This document shows, one piece after another, positions 18,399-27,739 of a stretch of DNA of 64,000 bases (within the stretch, counting starts at the first letter, position 1; every line of letters starts with the position of its first letter). The translations under genes were made by a program, and so were the position numbers. The notes beneath the pieces were generated by a model. It was not told the DNA's origin, ran no database searches, and saw only the letters and a program-made list of their open reading frames with translations. The stretch comes from Leptospira wolbachii serovar Codice str. CDC. Lineage in GTDB: Bacteria > Spirochaetota > Leptospiria > Leptospirales > Leptospiraceae. The stretch lies in assembly GCF_000332515.2 (NCBI RefSeq), contig NZ_AOGZ02000014.1:884001-948000 (forward strand), written 5' to 3'.

Positions 18399-19048
18399 TG
18401 GCAAGTGTAACCGATAGCACAAGATCTTTCTTTTTAATCGTTCTCATTTTCTTTTTAATCGCAATCGGCTTTTTTGTTTTTGATTACTTCCAAGTCATCA
18501 ATGCAGAAGACTATTTACCCTTTCTCAAAAAACAAGCAGGGCTTGTCAACCAAGACCTCCTCTCACCAACCGAGTTAGAAAAACTAGAGATGGAAAAAGC
18601 CAAAGAGAGACTGATTGCCGACCGCGAAGAACTGGAACAAATGAAACGCGAGTTAGAGGAAAAGTCATCTTCGCTTCATGCCGATAAAGAACGTTTGGAA
18701 GAACTCAAAGAAGGGATCCAACGTAAAGAAAAAGAAATGGCGGACAAGTTGAAAAAAGACAATGCTCGCGCCGAAAAAGTGAAGGTACTCGCAAACAAGG
18801 TAGCCAATATGCCACCGGAGTCGGCAAGAGATATGTTAATCAATTGGCCGGACTACGATATCATAGAAGTGTTTGAACAAATGGATAGAGATGCCGAAGA
18901 GGATGGTAGACAAACCATCACCACATACTTACTCACTCTTTTTCCTGCAGAAAGAAGGTCTGTGATCTCGAACAAGTGGTTGGATGCAGGAGCAAGGAAC
19001 GTTCCCAATTACGGCAAAAGTATCGATGAAGATAATGACGAACCGTAA
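18398..19048 (+). CDS. flbB: Periplasmic flagellar collar protein FlbB
   Basis: 216 residues. One N-terminal membrane helix (about residues 10-30) is followed by a long charged coiled coil (about 60-135), then a helical region PPESARDMLINWPDYDIIEV of the MgtE N-domain type. This arrangement and the position directly after fliJ match FlbB, which in Borrelia forms the base of the spirochaete-specific motor collar. Collar assignment is from family knowledge; localisation in this organism is inferred. It is convergent with gmk, with 12 bases between stop codons. Confidence 0.88.
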   Translation: MASVTDSTRSFFLIVLIFFLIAIGFFVFDYFQVINAEDYLPFLKKQAGLVNQDLLSPTELEKLEMEKAKERLIADREELEQMKRELEEKSSSLHADKERLEELKEGIQRKEKEMADKLKKDNARAEKVKVLANKVANMPPESARDMLINWPDYDIIEVFEQMDRDAEEDGRQTITTYLLTLFPAERRSVISNKWLDAGARNVPNYGKSIDEDNDEP

Positions 19049-19060
19049 ACTACGTTTTGT

Positions 19061-19624
19061 TTAGGATTCTTTTCTGAAGAGGATGGATTTGACGTCTTCA
19101 ATGGCGTCTTCTAGTCGGTCATTCACAACCACATAATCAAAGCTTGGTGCTTCATCCAGCTCTTTGATTCCGTTTTCAATCCGCCTTTCCACACTCGTTT
19201 TGGAATCGGTTCCTCGGCGAATCAAACGCTCAATCCAAATCTCTCTACTCGGTGGTTCAATAAAAATAGTCACTGACTCTGGCCGAAGTTTCTTCACAGA
19301 CTTGGCCCCTTGGACATCCAAATCGAGAAGTGCCACCCGATGTTCCCTGATGGCAGCAAGAATCGGACCTTTGGGAGTGCCATAATAATTACCATGCACT
19401 TCGGCCCATTCATAAAACTCACCATCGACAATTCGTTTTTTAAACTCAGGAACCGATAAAAAATAATAGGTTTTGCCTTCCTCGTCCCCAGGCCTTGGTT
19501 CTCTTGTGGTGCAAGAAATGGAAAAATAGAAATCGGGATACTCAGCAAGTAAAGCAGAGATGATGGTAGACTTTCCACCTCCGGCGACAGAAGAAATAAT
19601 ATACAAATTAGGATTTGCTTTCAA
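19061..19624 (-). CDS. gmk: Guanylate kinase
   Basis: 187 residues, normal length. It phosphorylates GMP to GDP with ATP. The P-loop reads [10 protein letters not shown] at about residues 11-20, a variant of the usual SGPSGAGKST. The GMP-binding region has [19 protein letters not shown] and the core is completed by LLDLDVQGA. The start is TTG, overlapping the remA stop (TTGA), with GAGGAG upstream inside remA. The remA-gmk order is widespread in Firmicutes and other phyla. Confidence 0.95.
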   Translation of the reverse strand: MKANPNLYIISSVAGGGKSTIISALLAEYPDFYFSISCTTREPRPGDEEGKTYYFLSVPEFKKRIVDGEFYEWAEVHGNYYGTPKGPILAAIREHRVALLDLDVQGAKSVKKLRPESVTIFIEPPSREIWIERLIRRGTDSKTSVERRIENGIKELDEAPSFDYVVVNDRLEDAIEDVKSILFRKES

Positions 19625-19905
19625 TCTTCAGACTCCTCTTCTCCTTCCGCAAAATGATTGTCCCCGGATTCTAACCGTTTGGATAAACTTTCTGGTCGGA
19701 TTGCAGAGAGAAGGATATGTCCTGAATCTAAAACGAGAACGGATCTTGTCTTTCGTCCCCCAGTGGCATCAATAAGCCTACTTTCCGACTTTGCTTCCGA
19801 ACGAAGTCGTTTGGCTCCTGCAGAGTCAGCTTGGAGGATAGTCAAAATTTTCGATACAAATACTACGTTCGAAAAACCTACATTGAGTACCGGAAACGAA
19901 GACAT
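19621..19905 (-). CDS. remA: RemA/DUF370-family regulator
   Basis: 94 residues. The core [18 protein letters not shown], then [20 protein letters not shown] and [16 protein letters not shown], matches the DUF370/RemA (YlzA) family. In Bacillus, RemA is a DNA-binding protein that forms rings and activates matrix and osmoprotection genes. Here it has an acidic tail of ~16 residues after the core. It sits upstream of gmk, with coupled translation, and downstream of a SwrB-like gene in a motility block. A DNA-binding role is known for the family; targets here are unknown. Confidence 0.88.
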   Translation of the reverse strand: MSSFPVLNVGFSNVVFVSKILTILQADSAGAKRLRSEAKSESRLIDATGGRKTRSVLVLDSGHILLSAIRPESLSKRLESGDNHFAEGEEESED

Positions 19906-19917
19906 GGAAACATACTT

Positions 19918-20793
19918 TTAGATTCTTCTAGATCGATCAAGTCGAATCGTTTCAATTAGATGAATTTCATGAATGCCAATATTCATGGCTTCGGAAATTT
20001 CATCATGTTTGTATCCTTTTTTGATGAGGTGCACCACTTTATCTATCTTTGTTGCCGAAGGAGCTAGTTCTTCCAATGCAGACTCAATCGAAAGATCTAC
20101 CTTCTCCATACTCATTTTTTGGTAAGAGGCAAAGGCAGGATCATTGGCTTTTGATACTTCATTCAAAAAATCTCGTTTTTTAGATCCATCTACAAGTTCA
20201 TTGCGAATGGCCTCTGATGGTTTTTCTTCTGTAAAGGGATTCCCACCGACCGTATAATTCATCTTAGGTTGGAAGGTTTGCACTTCTAAATTATCGAGAG
20301 CCTCTGCGGATGGAGAATTTACAGATTCCATTCCAAAAATTCCTTTTACCGCTTTGCCTAATTTTCCAAAGGCTTGGTTCACTGCCCCTTCTGTCGTTTC
20401 GGCTTCCGATAAAGGAACGGGAATTTGGTTGGCTTGGTAGATTTTTCCAATCCCTGTCCGTTGTTCTTTTATATCCAAAACAGGTTCTTCTTCTAGAACC
20501 GACTCAGGAACTAACTCCGATTTCATGGAAAGACCAGAATTTTGGTAATGTTTGAATTCTTTGACAAGGATCTCTCCTCGTTCCATCATAGAACGAAGAG
20601 CCACCATTTTCGATTCGATGACCCCAACCGTGGCATCTAACTCGCGTATGGTTTCTTGAGTGGCCATGTCAATAGCCCGATTCAGTTTTTTATCGTAATA
20701 TTCTTGGACTGCTTTTTGGACTTTTGCCGAAATGAATACATACATCATCCCACAAAATAATAAATTAATTAAAACAAGGGAAAAGAGTTCCAT
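19918..20793 (-). CDS. Membrane-anchored coiled-coil protein, SwrB/DUF6115-like
   Basis: 291 residues, ATG with AGGAG upstream. One N-terminal membrane helix (about residues 4-22) is followed by a coiled coil (about 25-85), a long low-complexity linker rich in Glu/Pro/Ser, and a C-terminal helix-turn-helix-like segment VVHLIKKGYKHDEISEAMNI. The plan matches Bacillus SwrB (YlxL), which promotes flagellar basal-body assembly and is encoded just after sigD. Here too it follows the fliA block. Sequence identity with SwrB cannot be shown by eye, so the name is a proposal. Confidence 0.55.
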   Translation of the reverse strand: MELFSLVLINLLFCGMMYVFISAKVQKAVQEYYDKKLNRAIDMATQETIRELDATVGVIESKMVALRSMMERGEILVKEFKHYQNSGLSMKSELVPESVLEEEPVLDIKEQRTGIGKIYQANQIPVPLSEAETTEGAVNQAFGKLGKAVKGIFGMESVNSPSAEALDNLEVQTFQPKMNYTVGGNPFTEEKPSEAIRNELVDGSKKRDFLNEVSKANDPAFASYQKMSMEKVDLSIESALEELAPSATKIDKVVHLIKKGYKHDEISEAMNIGIHEIHLIETIRLDRSRRI

Positions 20794-20840
20794 GCCATTC
20801 TCCTACAGAACATTTCCAACAACATTCCGGAGTGAGTGCT

Positions 20841-21131
20841 TTAAGCTTTTAAATCAAAACGAAATCCTCTTTCCAAACTAGGACGATCATAAATGACTCC
20901 CTCTTTGGAATAAGCATAAACCGAATTTTCTTTGTCTTGTTTCGGTTTTGCTGCCGAACTTTGGTTCCCTGATTTTGTATCAGGAACCGTTTGGGCTCGG
21001 TTTTGGGTTTGGATCACAACCTTTTGCAATTCCACCACCTGGTTTTGGTGGGTGAAGGGATTCTCGGCCTGGGCCCTACGTGCAAAATCGTAGTGGTGGG
21101 CAATACTCGCGAAGTTTTCGTTTAGAATCAT
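20841..21131 (-). CDS. Small conserved-looking protein of unknown function
   Basis: 96 residues. The reading frame is open further upstream into fapA, but the ATG at 21131 has a strong GGAGG nine bases before it (21143-21139), which decides the start. The N-terminus MILNENFASIAHHYDFARRA is followed by a Gln-rich stretch and a polar linker. There is no signal peptide or membrane helix. I recognise no family. Its position between fapA and the SwrB-like gene suggests a motility-related role. Confidence 0.7.
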   Translation of the reverse strand: MILNENFASIAHHYDFARRAQAENPFTHQNQVVELQKVVIQTQNRAQTVPDTKSGNQSSAAKPKQDKENSVYAYSKEGVIYDRPSLERGFRFDLKA

Positions 21132-21144
21132 CAGTGTGTCCCTC

Positions 21145-23136
21145 CTAATTCTTAGACTTACCACGCCCTCTCTTTTTTCTCCAGTCATTTTTCTGTTCGT
21201 CTGGATCTTCGTAAGGGGCACTGCGGACCTGGGACTCTTCTTCGTAGAATGTCTTGGCTTTGGTCTCGTGGCGGAGTTTGAACTCTGCATTGCGGATACG
21301 TATGGTAACACCTGGGAAAATGGTCTTCTCGACTGATATACGGCCACTAGCAGCTTGTTCGTCCATATATTCGGTAAGAGTCTGGATGTCCTTTCCTGCT
21401 TCAGCAATGCGTTTTTCTAGTTTTTTGGTTCCCGCATCCAATTTCTGCAAATGGGCATCCTGCTCGGCAGTAAAGCTCGCTGGATCGGCCTCTTTTCTTG
21501 CTTTGAGGGTTCGTAAGGTTTTTGTAAGTTGGTCCAGTTTGTCCTGGTTTTCTTTTCGTTTCTCTTCGTATTCCCCAATCTGTTTTAAGATCTTAGGATT
21601 GTTTCCCACGATGAGGTCGGTCTGAGGGTTTGCTTGCGATCCGATGATTTTGGCAGAAATGAGTTGGGCTGCTTGGATGGTTCCCCCCACAATTTGCCCC
21701 CGTTTTCCTTTGCAGGAAACCTTTCCACCCGCCATCAGATGTGAATGTAAAATTCCTTCTTGGACGATGATGTCTTTTTCTGTAATGCAAGTAGCGTTCT
21801 GGATGAACTTGGCGACAATGTTTCCGCCGGTAGATTCTATCCTTGCTTCTTCCCTTCCCGTTACCCCTTGGCGAACGATGATGTCTCCATCCGCTTCCAC
21901 TATGGCTTTTTGAACGGTTCCATAAATTTCAATGTTACCGGCAGCTTTCACTGAATAATTATCTTCGACGTTTCCTGTGATGATGATAGAACCAAGGAAG
22001 GTAACATTTCCTGTACGAACTCCCACATCTCCATTGATACGGTAAACCGTTTCCACAGAAAGCCTTCCAGCAGCATATAACACCTGTCCGTTGACCTCGG
22101 CAGTGAGACGCATTTTGTCTTCGGAAAGAATCGTTCCTTTTCCTTGTTTGAGTTCGGTATCCAAACCATCTTTGGCCGGGAGTACCATCCCAAATAGATT
22201 GCGCCCAAACTTTCCTTTTTCTGCGGGAATTTTTTCTGCAAGTAGTTGGCCAACGACCACGTTCTCAATCATATCTAAGTCTTTGTAATCGACTCGACCC
22301 GATTGGTCTTCCTTGAAGTTGATTTTCTTTTCCGTACGGACATAGTATTTGATTTCCGCATTTTTACCATTCACAGGGAAATCACCCTCGGCCCCAATGA
22401 AAGGTTTATTATGAATGTCTTCCTCTAGAGCTTTACGTATATCATCTTCTTTGAGTCCGTGTGCCACACCCATCCCTTTGAGTGCTGCTACGATGTCTGA
22501 TACTTCCAAATCACGACCACCGGGTCTTGCAGGGAACACAGTCACAAAGGCTCTCATGTTTTCCTGTGCAATTTCAACGTTGCAACTAGAATCATTTCCT
22601 GCTTTTGGTTTCTGGTTGGATATGAGAACAGGTTCCCCTTTTTTATCTTTGAGGATTTTGTTAATTAAATTTTGGTCAACTCCCGCCACACCGCGAAACG
22701 AAAGTTTTTTAGAAACATCAGCCATAGACATGGCGAGGCCTTCCCCACTAGGAGGATATACAGTAATAAATACGCCGGTTCTATAAATTTTAACTGTGAC
22801 CCGACCATCTTTATTTTTTGGCGTAACGAGTTCTTTTAAGTCTTTAGATACTAACTTTCCACTACCGCCCGTTAGGTGTTCATCTAAAAGGCTGAGTTCA
22901 TCTAAGAGCATATCATCAGGAATGATGGAGGCGCGGATATGATAGGGTTCAGAAAAAAATAAAGATTTTTTTCCTCTTTTTAAAACAGTATAATCAATTT
23001 CATGAACTTTGCGGCCTAAGTGCCCGGAGGCGATTGCCAGACACTCTTCGATGGTATCGGCAATGACTTCCACTTGTTCTTTTTCCTTACGGTCGAACTC
23101 TTTCAGTTCCTCTGTAAGAAATTCAGTGAGAGACAT
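21145..23136 (-). CDS. fapA: FapA (DUF342) family protein, Jag-N-like N-terminus
   Basis: 663 residues, ATG with AAAGG upstream. An N-terminal Jag_N-like segment (about residues 20-75) precedes the DUF342/FapA region. From about residue 370 it has Gly-rich right-handed beta-helix repeats of the polymer-forming type ([20 protein letters not shown]), then a coiled coil (about 525-595) and a basic C-terminus ending [10 protein letters not shown]. FapA-family proteins are often found near flagellar and cell-division genes; in Vibrio, FapA helps place FlhF at the pole. Fits the gene order flhF-flhG-x-fliA-fapA seen here. Confidence 0.88.
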   Translation of the reverse strand: MSLTEFLTEELKEFDRKEKEQVEVIADTIEECLAIASGHLGRKVHEIDYTVLKRGKKSLFFSEPYHIRASIIPDDMLLDELSLLDEHLTGGSGKLVSKDLKELVTPKNKDGRVTVKIYRTGVFITVYPPSGEGLAMSMADVSKKLSFRGVAGVDQNLINKILKDKKGEPVLISNQKPKAGNDSSCNVEIAQENMRAFVTVFPARPGGRDLEVSDIVAALKGMGVAHGLKEDDIRKALEEDIHNKPFIGAEGDFPVNGKNAEIKYYVRTEKKINFKEDQSGRVDYKDLDMIENVVVGQLLAEKIPAEKGKFGRNLFGMVLPAKDGLDTELKQGKGTILSEDKMRLTAEVNGQVLYAAGRLSVETVYRINGDVGVRTGNVTFLGSIIITGNVEDNYSVKAAGNIEIYGTVQKAIVEADGDIIVRQGVTGREEARIESTGGNIVAKFIQNATCITEKDIIVQEGILHSHLMAGGKVSCKGKRGQIVGGTIQAAQLISAKIIGSQANPQTDLIVGNNPKILKQIGEYEEKRKENQDKLDQLTKTLRTLKARKEADPASFTAEQDAHLQKLDAGTKKLEKRIAEAGKDIQTLTEYMDEQAASGRISVEKTIFPGVTIRIRNAEFKLRHETKAKTFYEEESQVRSAPYEDPDEQKNDWRKKRGRGKSKN

Positions 23137-23142
23137 ATCTGT

Positions 23143-23943
23143 TTACCTTTTTTGGATCGCGGATTTTACTTTAGAGAGTTTGCTGCGAAGTCTTGCGACT
23201 GCTTTTGTGTGGAGCTGCGAAATCCGAGATTCCGTAACTTCTAAAACTTCACCTATTTCTTTTAAGGTGAGGTCTTCATAATAATAGAGAACGATGACTT
23301 TCTTTTCTTTTTCTGGTAACGATTGGATGGCTTCTACGATTACGTTTTTGATTTCTTCTTTTTCGATGATATTGTCCGGGTTCATATTCATCGGAGACTC
23401 TAAAGTTTCCATAAAGGAAACTTCATCGTTCTCATCACCGAGAAACCAAATATCATTTAAAGAAACAAGAGAGGTTCCAGAAAGTTTAGCAAGTAACGAG
23501 TTGTATTCTTCCATGGAGACTCCGAGTTCTTTTGCGATCTCTTCATCTTCCACTTTTTTGCCTTCTTTGTTCTCAAGCATGGCAATGATGTTTTCCAACT
23601 GTTTTGCTTTTTGACGGATAGAACGAGGAATCCAGTCCACACTTCTTAGTTCGTCAAAAATAGACCCACGAATTCGGGTCATGGCATAGGTTTTGAATTT
23701 AATTTCTCGAGAAGGGTCGAATTTTTCAATGGCGTCTAACAGACCAAAAACGCCATAACTTACGAGGTCTTCAAATTCGACATTTTGAGGCATGCCAATG
23801 GCAATCCGCCCAGCCACGTGTTTGACGAGAGGGGAATATTTTTCAACAAGGTAACTTCGGATCTCCGCATCCTTTGTGACGCGGTATTGTTTCCAAAGAT
23901 CTGTCTCATCAAACTGATTGTATTTGTCTAGCAATCTTGACAT
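23143..23943 (-). CDS. fliA: RNA polymerase sigma-28 factor FliA/WhiG type
   Basis: 266 residues. Region 2 contains [20 protein letters not shown], then [18 protein letters not shown], the sigma-28 signature around promoter melting. Region 4 has [18 protein letters not shown] as its helix-turn-helix. It directs RNA polymerase to late flagellar and chemotaxis genes. It lies 6 bases upstream of fapA and about 100 bases downstream of a membrane-protein gene. No anti-sigma FlgM gene is recognised in the window. A possible -10 (TATAAA, minus strand) lies in the leader, so it may also be transcribed separately. Confidence 0.95.
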   Translation of the reverse strand: MSRLLDKYNQFDETDLWKQYRVTKDAEIRSYLVEKYSPLVKHVAGRIAIGMPQNVEFEDLVSYGVFGLLDAIEKFDPSREIKFKTYAMTRIRGSIFDELRSVDWIPRSIRQKAKQLENIIAMLENKEGKKVEDEEIAKELGVSMEEYNSLLAKLSGTSLVSLNDIWFLGDENDEVSFMETLESPMNMNPDNIIEKEEIKNVIVEAIQSLPEKEKKVIVLYYYEDLTLKEIGEVLEVTESRISQLHTKAVARLRSKLSKVKSAIQKR

Positions 23944-24045
23944 AGGGAACCGAAGTACGGAATCTCTTTACTTTATAGAAAAAATCGTATAGAAAGGGAA
24001 ATTACAAGAGGATTTTTTCTTATGTCCTCTAAAAACAGTAATTTT

Positions 24046-24519
24046 TCAACTCTCCTGGGTATCATCCTTCGCCATCATGGTACGAATGGCCTCAGCCATG
24101 AGTTTTGGCTCGTTTTTGATCGCAATTTTGTCCACAATGATATGATCGCCAAATTTTCCAGACTTAGCCATGGCAAGTTTAGCATCCACGGCGGCATCCC
24201 CCACCTGTTGGACTCCATAATCATCGGACCCCACGGACTCAGATCGAGTTGGCTCCATTCCACCGTGTTCTTGGTCATAGTCATCGGAATGGCCTGTACC
24301 ACCGAAACCACCAATAGAAAATGTAGATAAGAACTCTAAAAATTCAGGGACTTTCTTTTGTAAGACAGAAAAAATACCAAAACCCAATCCACCAAAAGCA
24401 AACGTGGAGATGAGGGAGACAAAGAGTATATAACCAAGTCGGTTTCCAACAAGAAACCCACAGACGGAACTGATGATGGCTCCGAGGATCGCAAATCCCA
24501 GTACAAATCCGATCAGCAC
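24046..24519 (-). CDS. Small membrane protein between flhG and fliA
   Basis: 157 residues with a GTG start directly abutting the flhG stop; GGAGG lies within the end of flhG. Two hydrophobic segments (about residues 2-22 and 28-52, rich in Gly and Phe) are followed by a Gly/Asp-rich linker and a C-terminal cytoplasmic-looking helix DHIIVDKIAIKNEPKLMAEA. I recognise no named family. The location inside the flhF-flhG-fliA block, with coupled translation, suggests a role in flagellar placement or number. Confidence 0.7.
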   Translation of the reverse strand: MLIGFVLGFAILGAIISSVCGFLVGNRLGYILFVSLISTFAFGGLGFGIFSVLQKKVPEFLEFLSTFSIGGFGGTGHSDDYDQEHGGMEPTRSESVGSDDYGVQQVGDAAVDAKLAMAKSGKFGDHIIVDKIAIKNEPKLMAEAIRTMMAKDDTQES

Positions 24520-25443
24520 TTAGTTGTCTTCCTCCATATCCTCTTGCATTTCTTTCTCTTTGAAGTCGACAAAGCTAAAGAATTTTTTAAAGAAACCGGT
24601 GAGTCCTTCCTCATCCGTGTAACCGCCTTCAGTTTGTAAGAGGGTATGTGTGACTCTCGTCAGGCAAGCTGCTGCCTTGGAACGAGGAGCGCCAATGATG
24701 AATGGTTTTTGTTCCCTGATGGACTTTTCTACTTCTTCGTCTTGGAAGATAAATCCTAAGTTCTCTACTTGCACTTCTAAAAATTGACCGGAGATATCGA
24801 TGACACGGTCGGCTACTTTTTTCCCTTCAATCGCAGAACGCACACGGTTCACAATGATTTTGAGATTTTTGTCTTTGGATTGAGAGACAATGGATTTGAT
24901 GAGCCCATAAGAGTCAGTAATGGAGGTAGGTTCAGGGGTAGTGACAACAATCACTTCATCGGCCGGCATCACAAGGCCAATCACATTGGCAGAAATCCCA
25001 GCACCAGTGTCTATGATCATCACATCATAACGATCAAGCTCTGCAAATCCTTTGATCAAATTATTTCTTTGTGTTTCATTTAGGTTGGCTAGTTGGGAAT
25101 AACCAGAGGCACCTGCAATGATGTCCACACCTTCTGGCGTGGAGATCACGATGTCTTTGAGAGATTTGTGGCCTTTCACCACGTGGTATAAATTGTATTT
25201 CGGAATGATACCAAGAAGTACGTTTACGTTCGCAAGACCCAAGTCACCATCAAAGATCAAAACTTTGAGGCCAGTCTTTGCAATGGAGATCGCAAGGTTT
25301 ACGGATACAGTACTTTTCCCTACTCCACCTTTACCGGAAGCTACCGCAATGATTTTGGTTTTTTTAACTGTATCCTGGGGTTGTACAAGTTTTAATCCAG
25401 CACCAGATTCAGTGAGCTTTCTAAGATTTGCAGCTTGGTCCAT
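24520..25443 (-). CDS. flhG: FlhG (YlxH), MinD-like flagellar-number ATPase
   Basis: 307 residues. The N-terminus [10 protein letters not shown] is the DQAxxLR helix with which FlhG stimulates the FlhF GTPase. The deviant Walker A is [17 protein letters not shown] (about residues 34-50). [16 protein letters not shown] and [13 protein letters not shown] are the MinD-type Walker A' and B regions. The C-terminal acidic segment probably includes the membrane-targeting region, though a clear amphipathic helix is not obvious. It controls flagellar number and site together with FlhF, encoded just upstream with a gap of 34 bases. Confidence 0.94.
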   Translation of the reverse strand: MDQAANLRKLTESGAGLKLVQPQDTVKKTKIIAVASGKGGVGKSTVSVNLAISIAKTGLKVLIFDGDLGLANVNVLLGIIPKYNLYHVVKGHKSLKDIVISTPEGVDIIAGASGYSQLANLNETQRNNLIKGFAELDRYDVMIIDTGAGISANVIGLVMPADEVIVVTTPEPTSITDSYGLIKSIVSQSKDKNLKIIVNRVRSAIEGKKVADRVIDISGQFLEVQVENLGFIFQDEEVEKSIREQKPFIIGAPRSKAAACLTRVTHTLLQTEGGYTDEEGLTGFFKKFFSFVDFKEKEMQEDMEEDN

Positions 25444-25477
25444 CGTTACCCCTAGGCTTTCAGGATAACGACGCTCG

Positions 25478-26815
25478 TTACACGGTCTTTTCGAAGACCT
25501 CGCCCGCTATCCCTTTCAATTTTTCCGGAAAAATTACACATTCGGCAAGAAGTTTTTTCGAGGCATTTAGGATATCAAAAGGAACATCCTGGCCTACACT
25601 TAAAAATGCGAATTCCCTGTGAATAGTATCGGCTAATTCCACTACAGAACCTAAAAATTCTGCTTCATCTAGCTTCGTTAATAAAATTCTTTTGTACCCG
25701 ACCGATTCGTAAGCCTTTGCCACTGCAAGAGCATTGTCTTTTGAGACAGTGGAGGAAAGCACTAGGACTGTTTCAATATAATCCTTTTCCCCAAAAACTT
25801 GGTAGAATTCCTGAAGTTTTTCCAGGTTTTCTGACTTTCTATGGGAATAACCTGCCGTATCAACAAGGATGAGTTCGGATCCATCACGGACAATTGTCTC
25901 TTTCATTTTGCGTAAATCTTTGGCGGCATAGAAAGGCAATCCCATCGCATCCGCATAAAATTTAAGTTGGTCGATGGCAGCAATCCGGTAGTTGTCCGTT
26001 GTATAAAGGGAAACTTTTTTACCCATGTGCAAACTGTATTTAGCAGCTAGTTTTGCAATGGAGGTTGTTTTTCCAGACCCAGTAGGTCCTACAAAGAAAA
26101 TGATCTTACGTTTCCCACGTGGGGTTCCACTAAAAAGATCGGAGTCAATTTGGATTCTTTCTTCTAAATATGTGACTGCTTTATCGGTAACATTCGCATA
26201 ACGAGTGAGGTCCACTGCAGATAACCTGCGTTCCAGAGCGATCGCCATCTCTTCCAGAAATCCAGATGACATTCCTTCATTTAACAGACGATCCACGAGC
26301 TTTTGGATATGTGGGTGACGATCTGGTATTTGTGGTTTGGTAGGAGTTGTTACCTCTACGAAAGAGTCCTTAGCTTCGGAAAGGGAAAGACCAACTGGTC
26401 TTTCTTCATGCGCTTCGATTTCGTAAACTGGGGGATTTTGTCTACGACGGCGTTCTGAAAAAGGTCGCACGGCATCAATGTTCTTTTTCCGAAGGTTCCC
26501 ACCATTTCCTATAGATGCCGAGTGGTTGGATCCAATCCCCACAAGGCCTGATTCGGGAAGGGATTCCGTTCTCTGTTTTTGTTTGATAAGTTCTTTGAGA
26601 TCCTTTAACTTGCGTTCAATTCTCTCTTTGGAGTTTTGTTTTTCGGGGACACCCACATCGATTTCATACATACGTTGGGCCATAAGCCCTGTGCCAAAGA
26701 GTCCACCTTCTGTGATCACTCGTTGGTCATAGAGATGTGCCTCTGGACCGTATTTCATCTTCATCTGCATGATGCAGTCTTGTAAGTCTTTACCTCGGAT
26801 TTTTACAAAATCCAT
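25478..26815 (-). CDS. flhF: FlhF, SRP-type GTPase for flagellar placement
   Basis: 445 residues. The N-terminal ~200 residues are basic and variable. The NG domain has [20 protein letters not shown] (P-loop, about residue 240), [10 protein letters not shown] (G3) and [15 protein letters not shown] (G4/closing region). FlhF recruits early flagellar components to the cell pole. In spirochaetes with subterminal periplasmic flagella this fits placement near the cell ends. It heads the minus-strand motility block; the gap to the divergent mnmD gene is 174 bases and would hold the promoter. Confidence 0.94.
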   Translation of the reverse strand: MDFVKIRGKDLQDCIMQMKMKYGPEAHLYDQRVITEGGLFGTGLMAQRMYEIDVGVPEKQNSKERIERKLKDLKELIKQKQRTESLPESGLVGIGSNHSASIGNGGNLRKKNIDAVRPFSERRRRQNPPVYEIEAHEERPVGLSLSEAKDSFVEVTTPTKPQIPDRHPHIQKLVDRLLNEGMSSGFLEEMAIALERRLSAVDLTRYANVTDKAVTYLEERIQIDSDLFSGTPRGKRKIIFFVGPTGSGKTTSIAKLAAKYSLHMGKKVSLYTTDNYRIAAIDQLKFYADAMGLPFYAAKDLRKMKETIVRDGSELILVDTAGYSHRKSENLEKLQEFYQVFGEKDYIETVLVLSSTVSKDNALAVAKAYESVGYKRILLTKLDEAEFLGSVVELADTIHREFAFLSVGQDVPFDILNASKKLLAECVIFPEKLKGIAGEVFEKTV

Positions 26816-26933
26816 AGAATATCCCCCGAACCTGGGAAAAATATGAAGAGTACCCTCCTTTTGGAAAGCCTTTTTTATGAGACATAATAATTTCGGTCAA
26901 CTGAGTCGGGATTTATGATCCGAAGGAAGGGGT

Positions 26934-26993
26934 ATGGAGATTGAGTTTCCAAGGGAAGTGGGACCAGAAAAGATGGGGAGCAAGCCTAAATGA
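26934..26993 (+). CDS. Short upstream ORF coupled to the MnmC methyltransferase gene
   Basis: 19 codons (MEIEFPREVGPEKMGSKPK) with a strong AAGGAAGGGG just before the ATG. Its TGA overlaps the ATG of the following methyltransferase gene as ATGA. The strong ribosome site and exact overlap suggest a leader peptide used for translational coupling. It may still be chance; no homology can be judged. Confidence 0.4.
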   Translation: MEIEFPREVGPEKMGSKPK

Positions 26994-27733
26994 CAAACCC
27001 CCAAGAGAAAGACACGCACAACACTATAGAATTCAAAGACGGAGTGCCGGTTTCCGTGTTATTCGATGATGTGTATTTCTCCAAACAAGGTGGGTGGGAA
27101 GAATCACAGTTTGTCTTTGTGAGTGGGAACGAAATCCAATCGAAGTTGGAGGGAAATGACAAACCCACGTTTCGCATTGGCGAATTAGGATTTGGGTCCG
27201 GGCTCAATGTTTTCGTCACTTTAGATGTTTGGAAATTATCCAAAAACCCTCCACCCGTTACATTCATTAGTCTAGAGGGATATCCTTTAACGGCAAACAT
27301 TTTACTAACATTAAACGCAAGTTATCCGGACAAGGACCTTTGGTTTGAAGAATTAATTTGTTCCTATGAATCTGCAACCCAAACATGGGAAAAAGATCCT
27401 TCCAAAAACCTATGGACTTATCATTGGAAGCATACATATAACCAAAACTCATTTACCTTACAAGTTTACTTTGGGGATATCAAAGACTGTCTGCCGAATT
27501 TTCCAGAAATCCATTCTTGGTATTTAGATGGATTTTCACCGGGGAAAAATCCTGACATGTGGTCTTCTGAGGTACTAAAGCAGTTACGCGAAAAATCCAT
27601 CGTTGGAACTAGTTTTGCAACTTTCTCCTCTGCCGGTTTTTTACGAAGAAACCTCGCCGAACTTGGGTTTGTTGTAGAAAAGAAAAAAGGATTCGGTCGA
27701 AAACGCGAGATGATTTCTGGATTTTTAAAATAA
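26990..27733 (+). CDS. mnmD: tRNA mnm5s2U methyltransferase, MnmC methyltransferase domain as a separate protein
   Basis: 247 residues. It matches the methyltransferase half of MnmC (DUF752 type): RIGELGFGSGLNVFVTLDVW is the SAM-binding loop, followed by YLDGFSPGKNPDMWS and FATFSSAGFLRRNLAELGF. It adds the final methyl group to nm5U34 in tRNA. An in-frame stop directly before the ATG fixes the start. The FAD-oxidase half is a separate gene 6 bases downstream, so MnmC is split here. The methyltransferase-first order is the same as in the fused enterobacterial protein. Confidence 0.88.
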   Translation: MTNPQEKDTHNTIEFKDGVPVSVLFDDVYFSKQGGWEESQFVFVSGNEIQSKLEGNDKPTFRIGELGFGSGLNVFVTLDVWKLSKNPPPVTFISLEGYPLTANILLTLNASYPDKDLWFEELICSYESATQTWEKDPSKNLWTYHWKHTYNQNSFTLQVYFGDIKDCLPNFPEIHSWYLDGFSPGKNPDMWSSEVLKQLREKSIVGTSFATFSSAGFLRRNLAELGFVVEKKKGFGRKREMISGFLK

Positions 27734-27739
27734 AACCTT

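Noticed and set aside
19045..19066. Weak TAAAC/GTTTA hairpin between flbB and gmk
   Set aside because: Five AT-rich pairs only; not distinguishable from background.
20841..21407. A 188-codon version of the 96-residue protein
   Set aside because: The extra N-terminus lies inside fapA in another frame, while the ATG at 21131 has a strong GGAGG.
24007..24030. AGAGGA/TCCTCT hairpin upstream of fliA
   Set aside because: Six-base stem with a 12-base loop and no T-tail in the minus-strand sense; could be chance.
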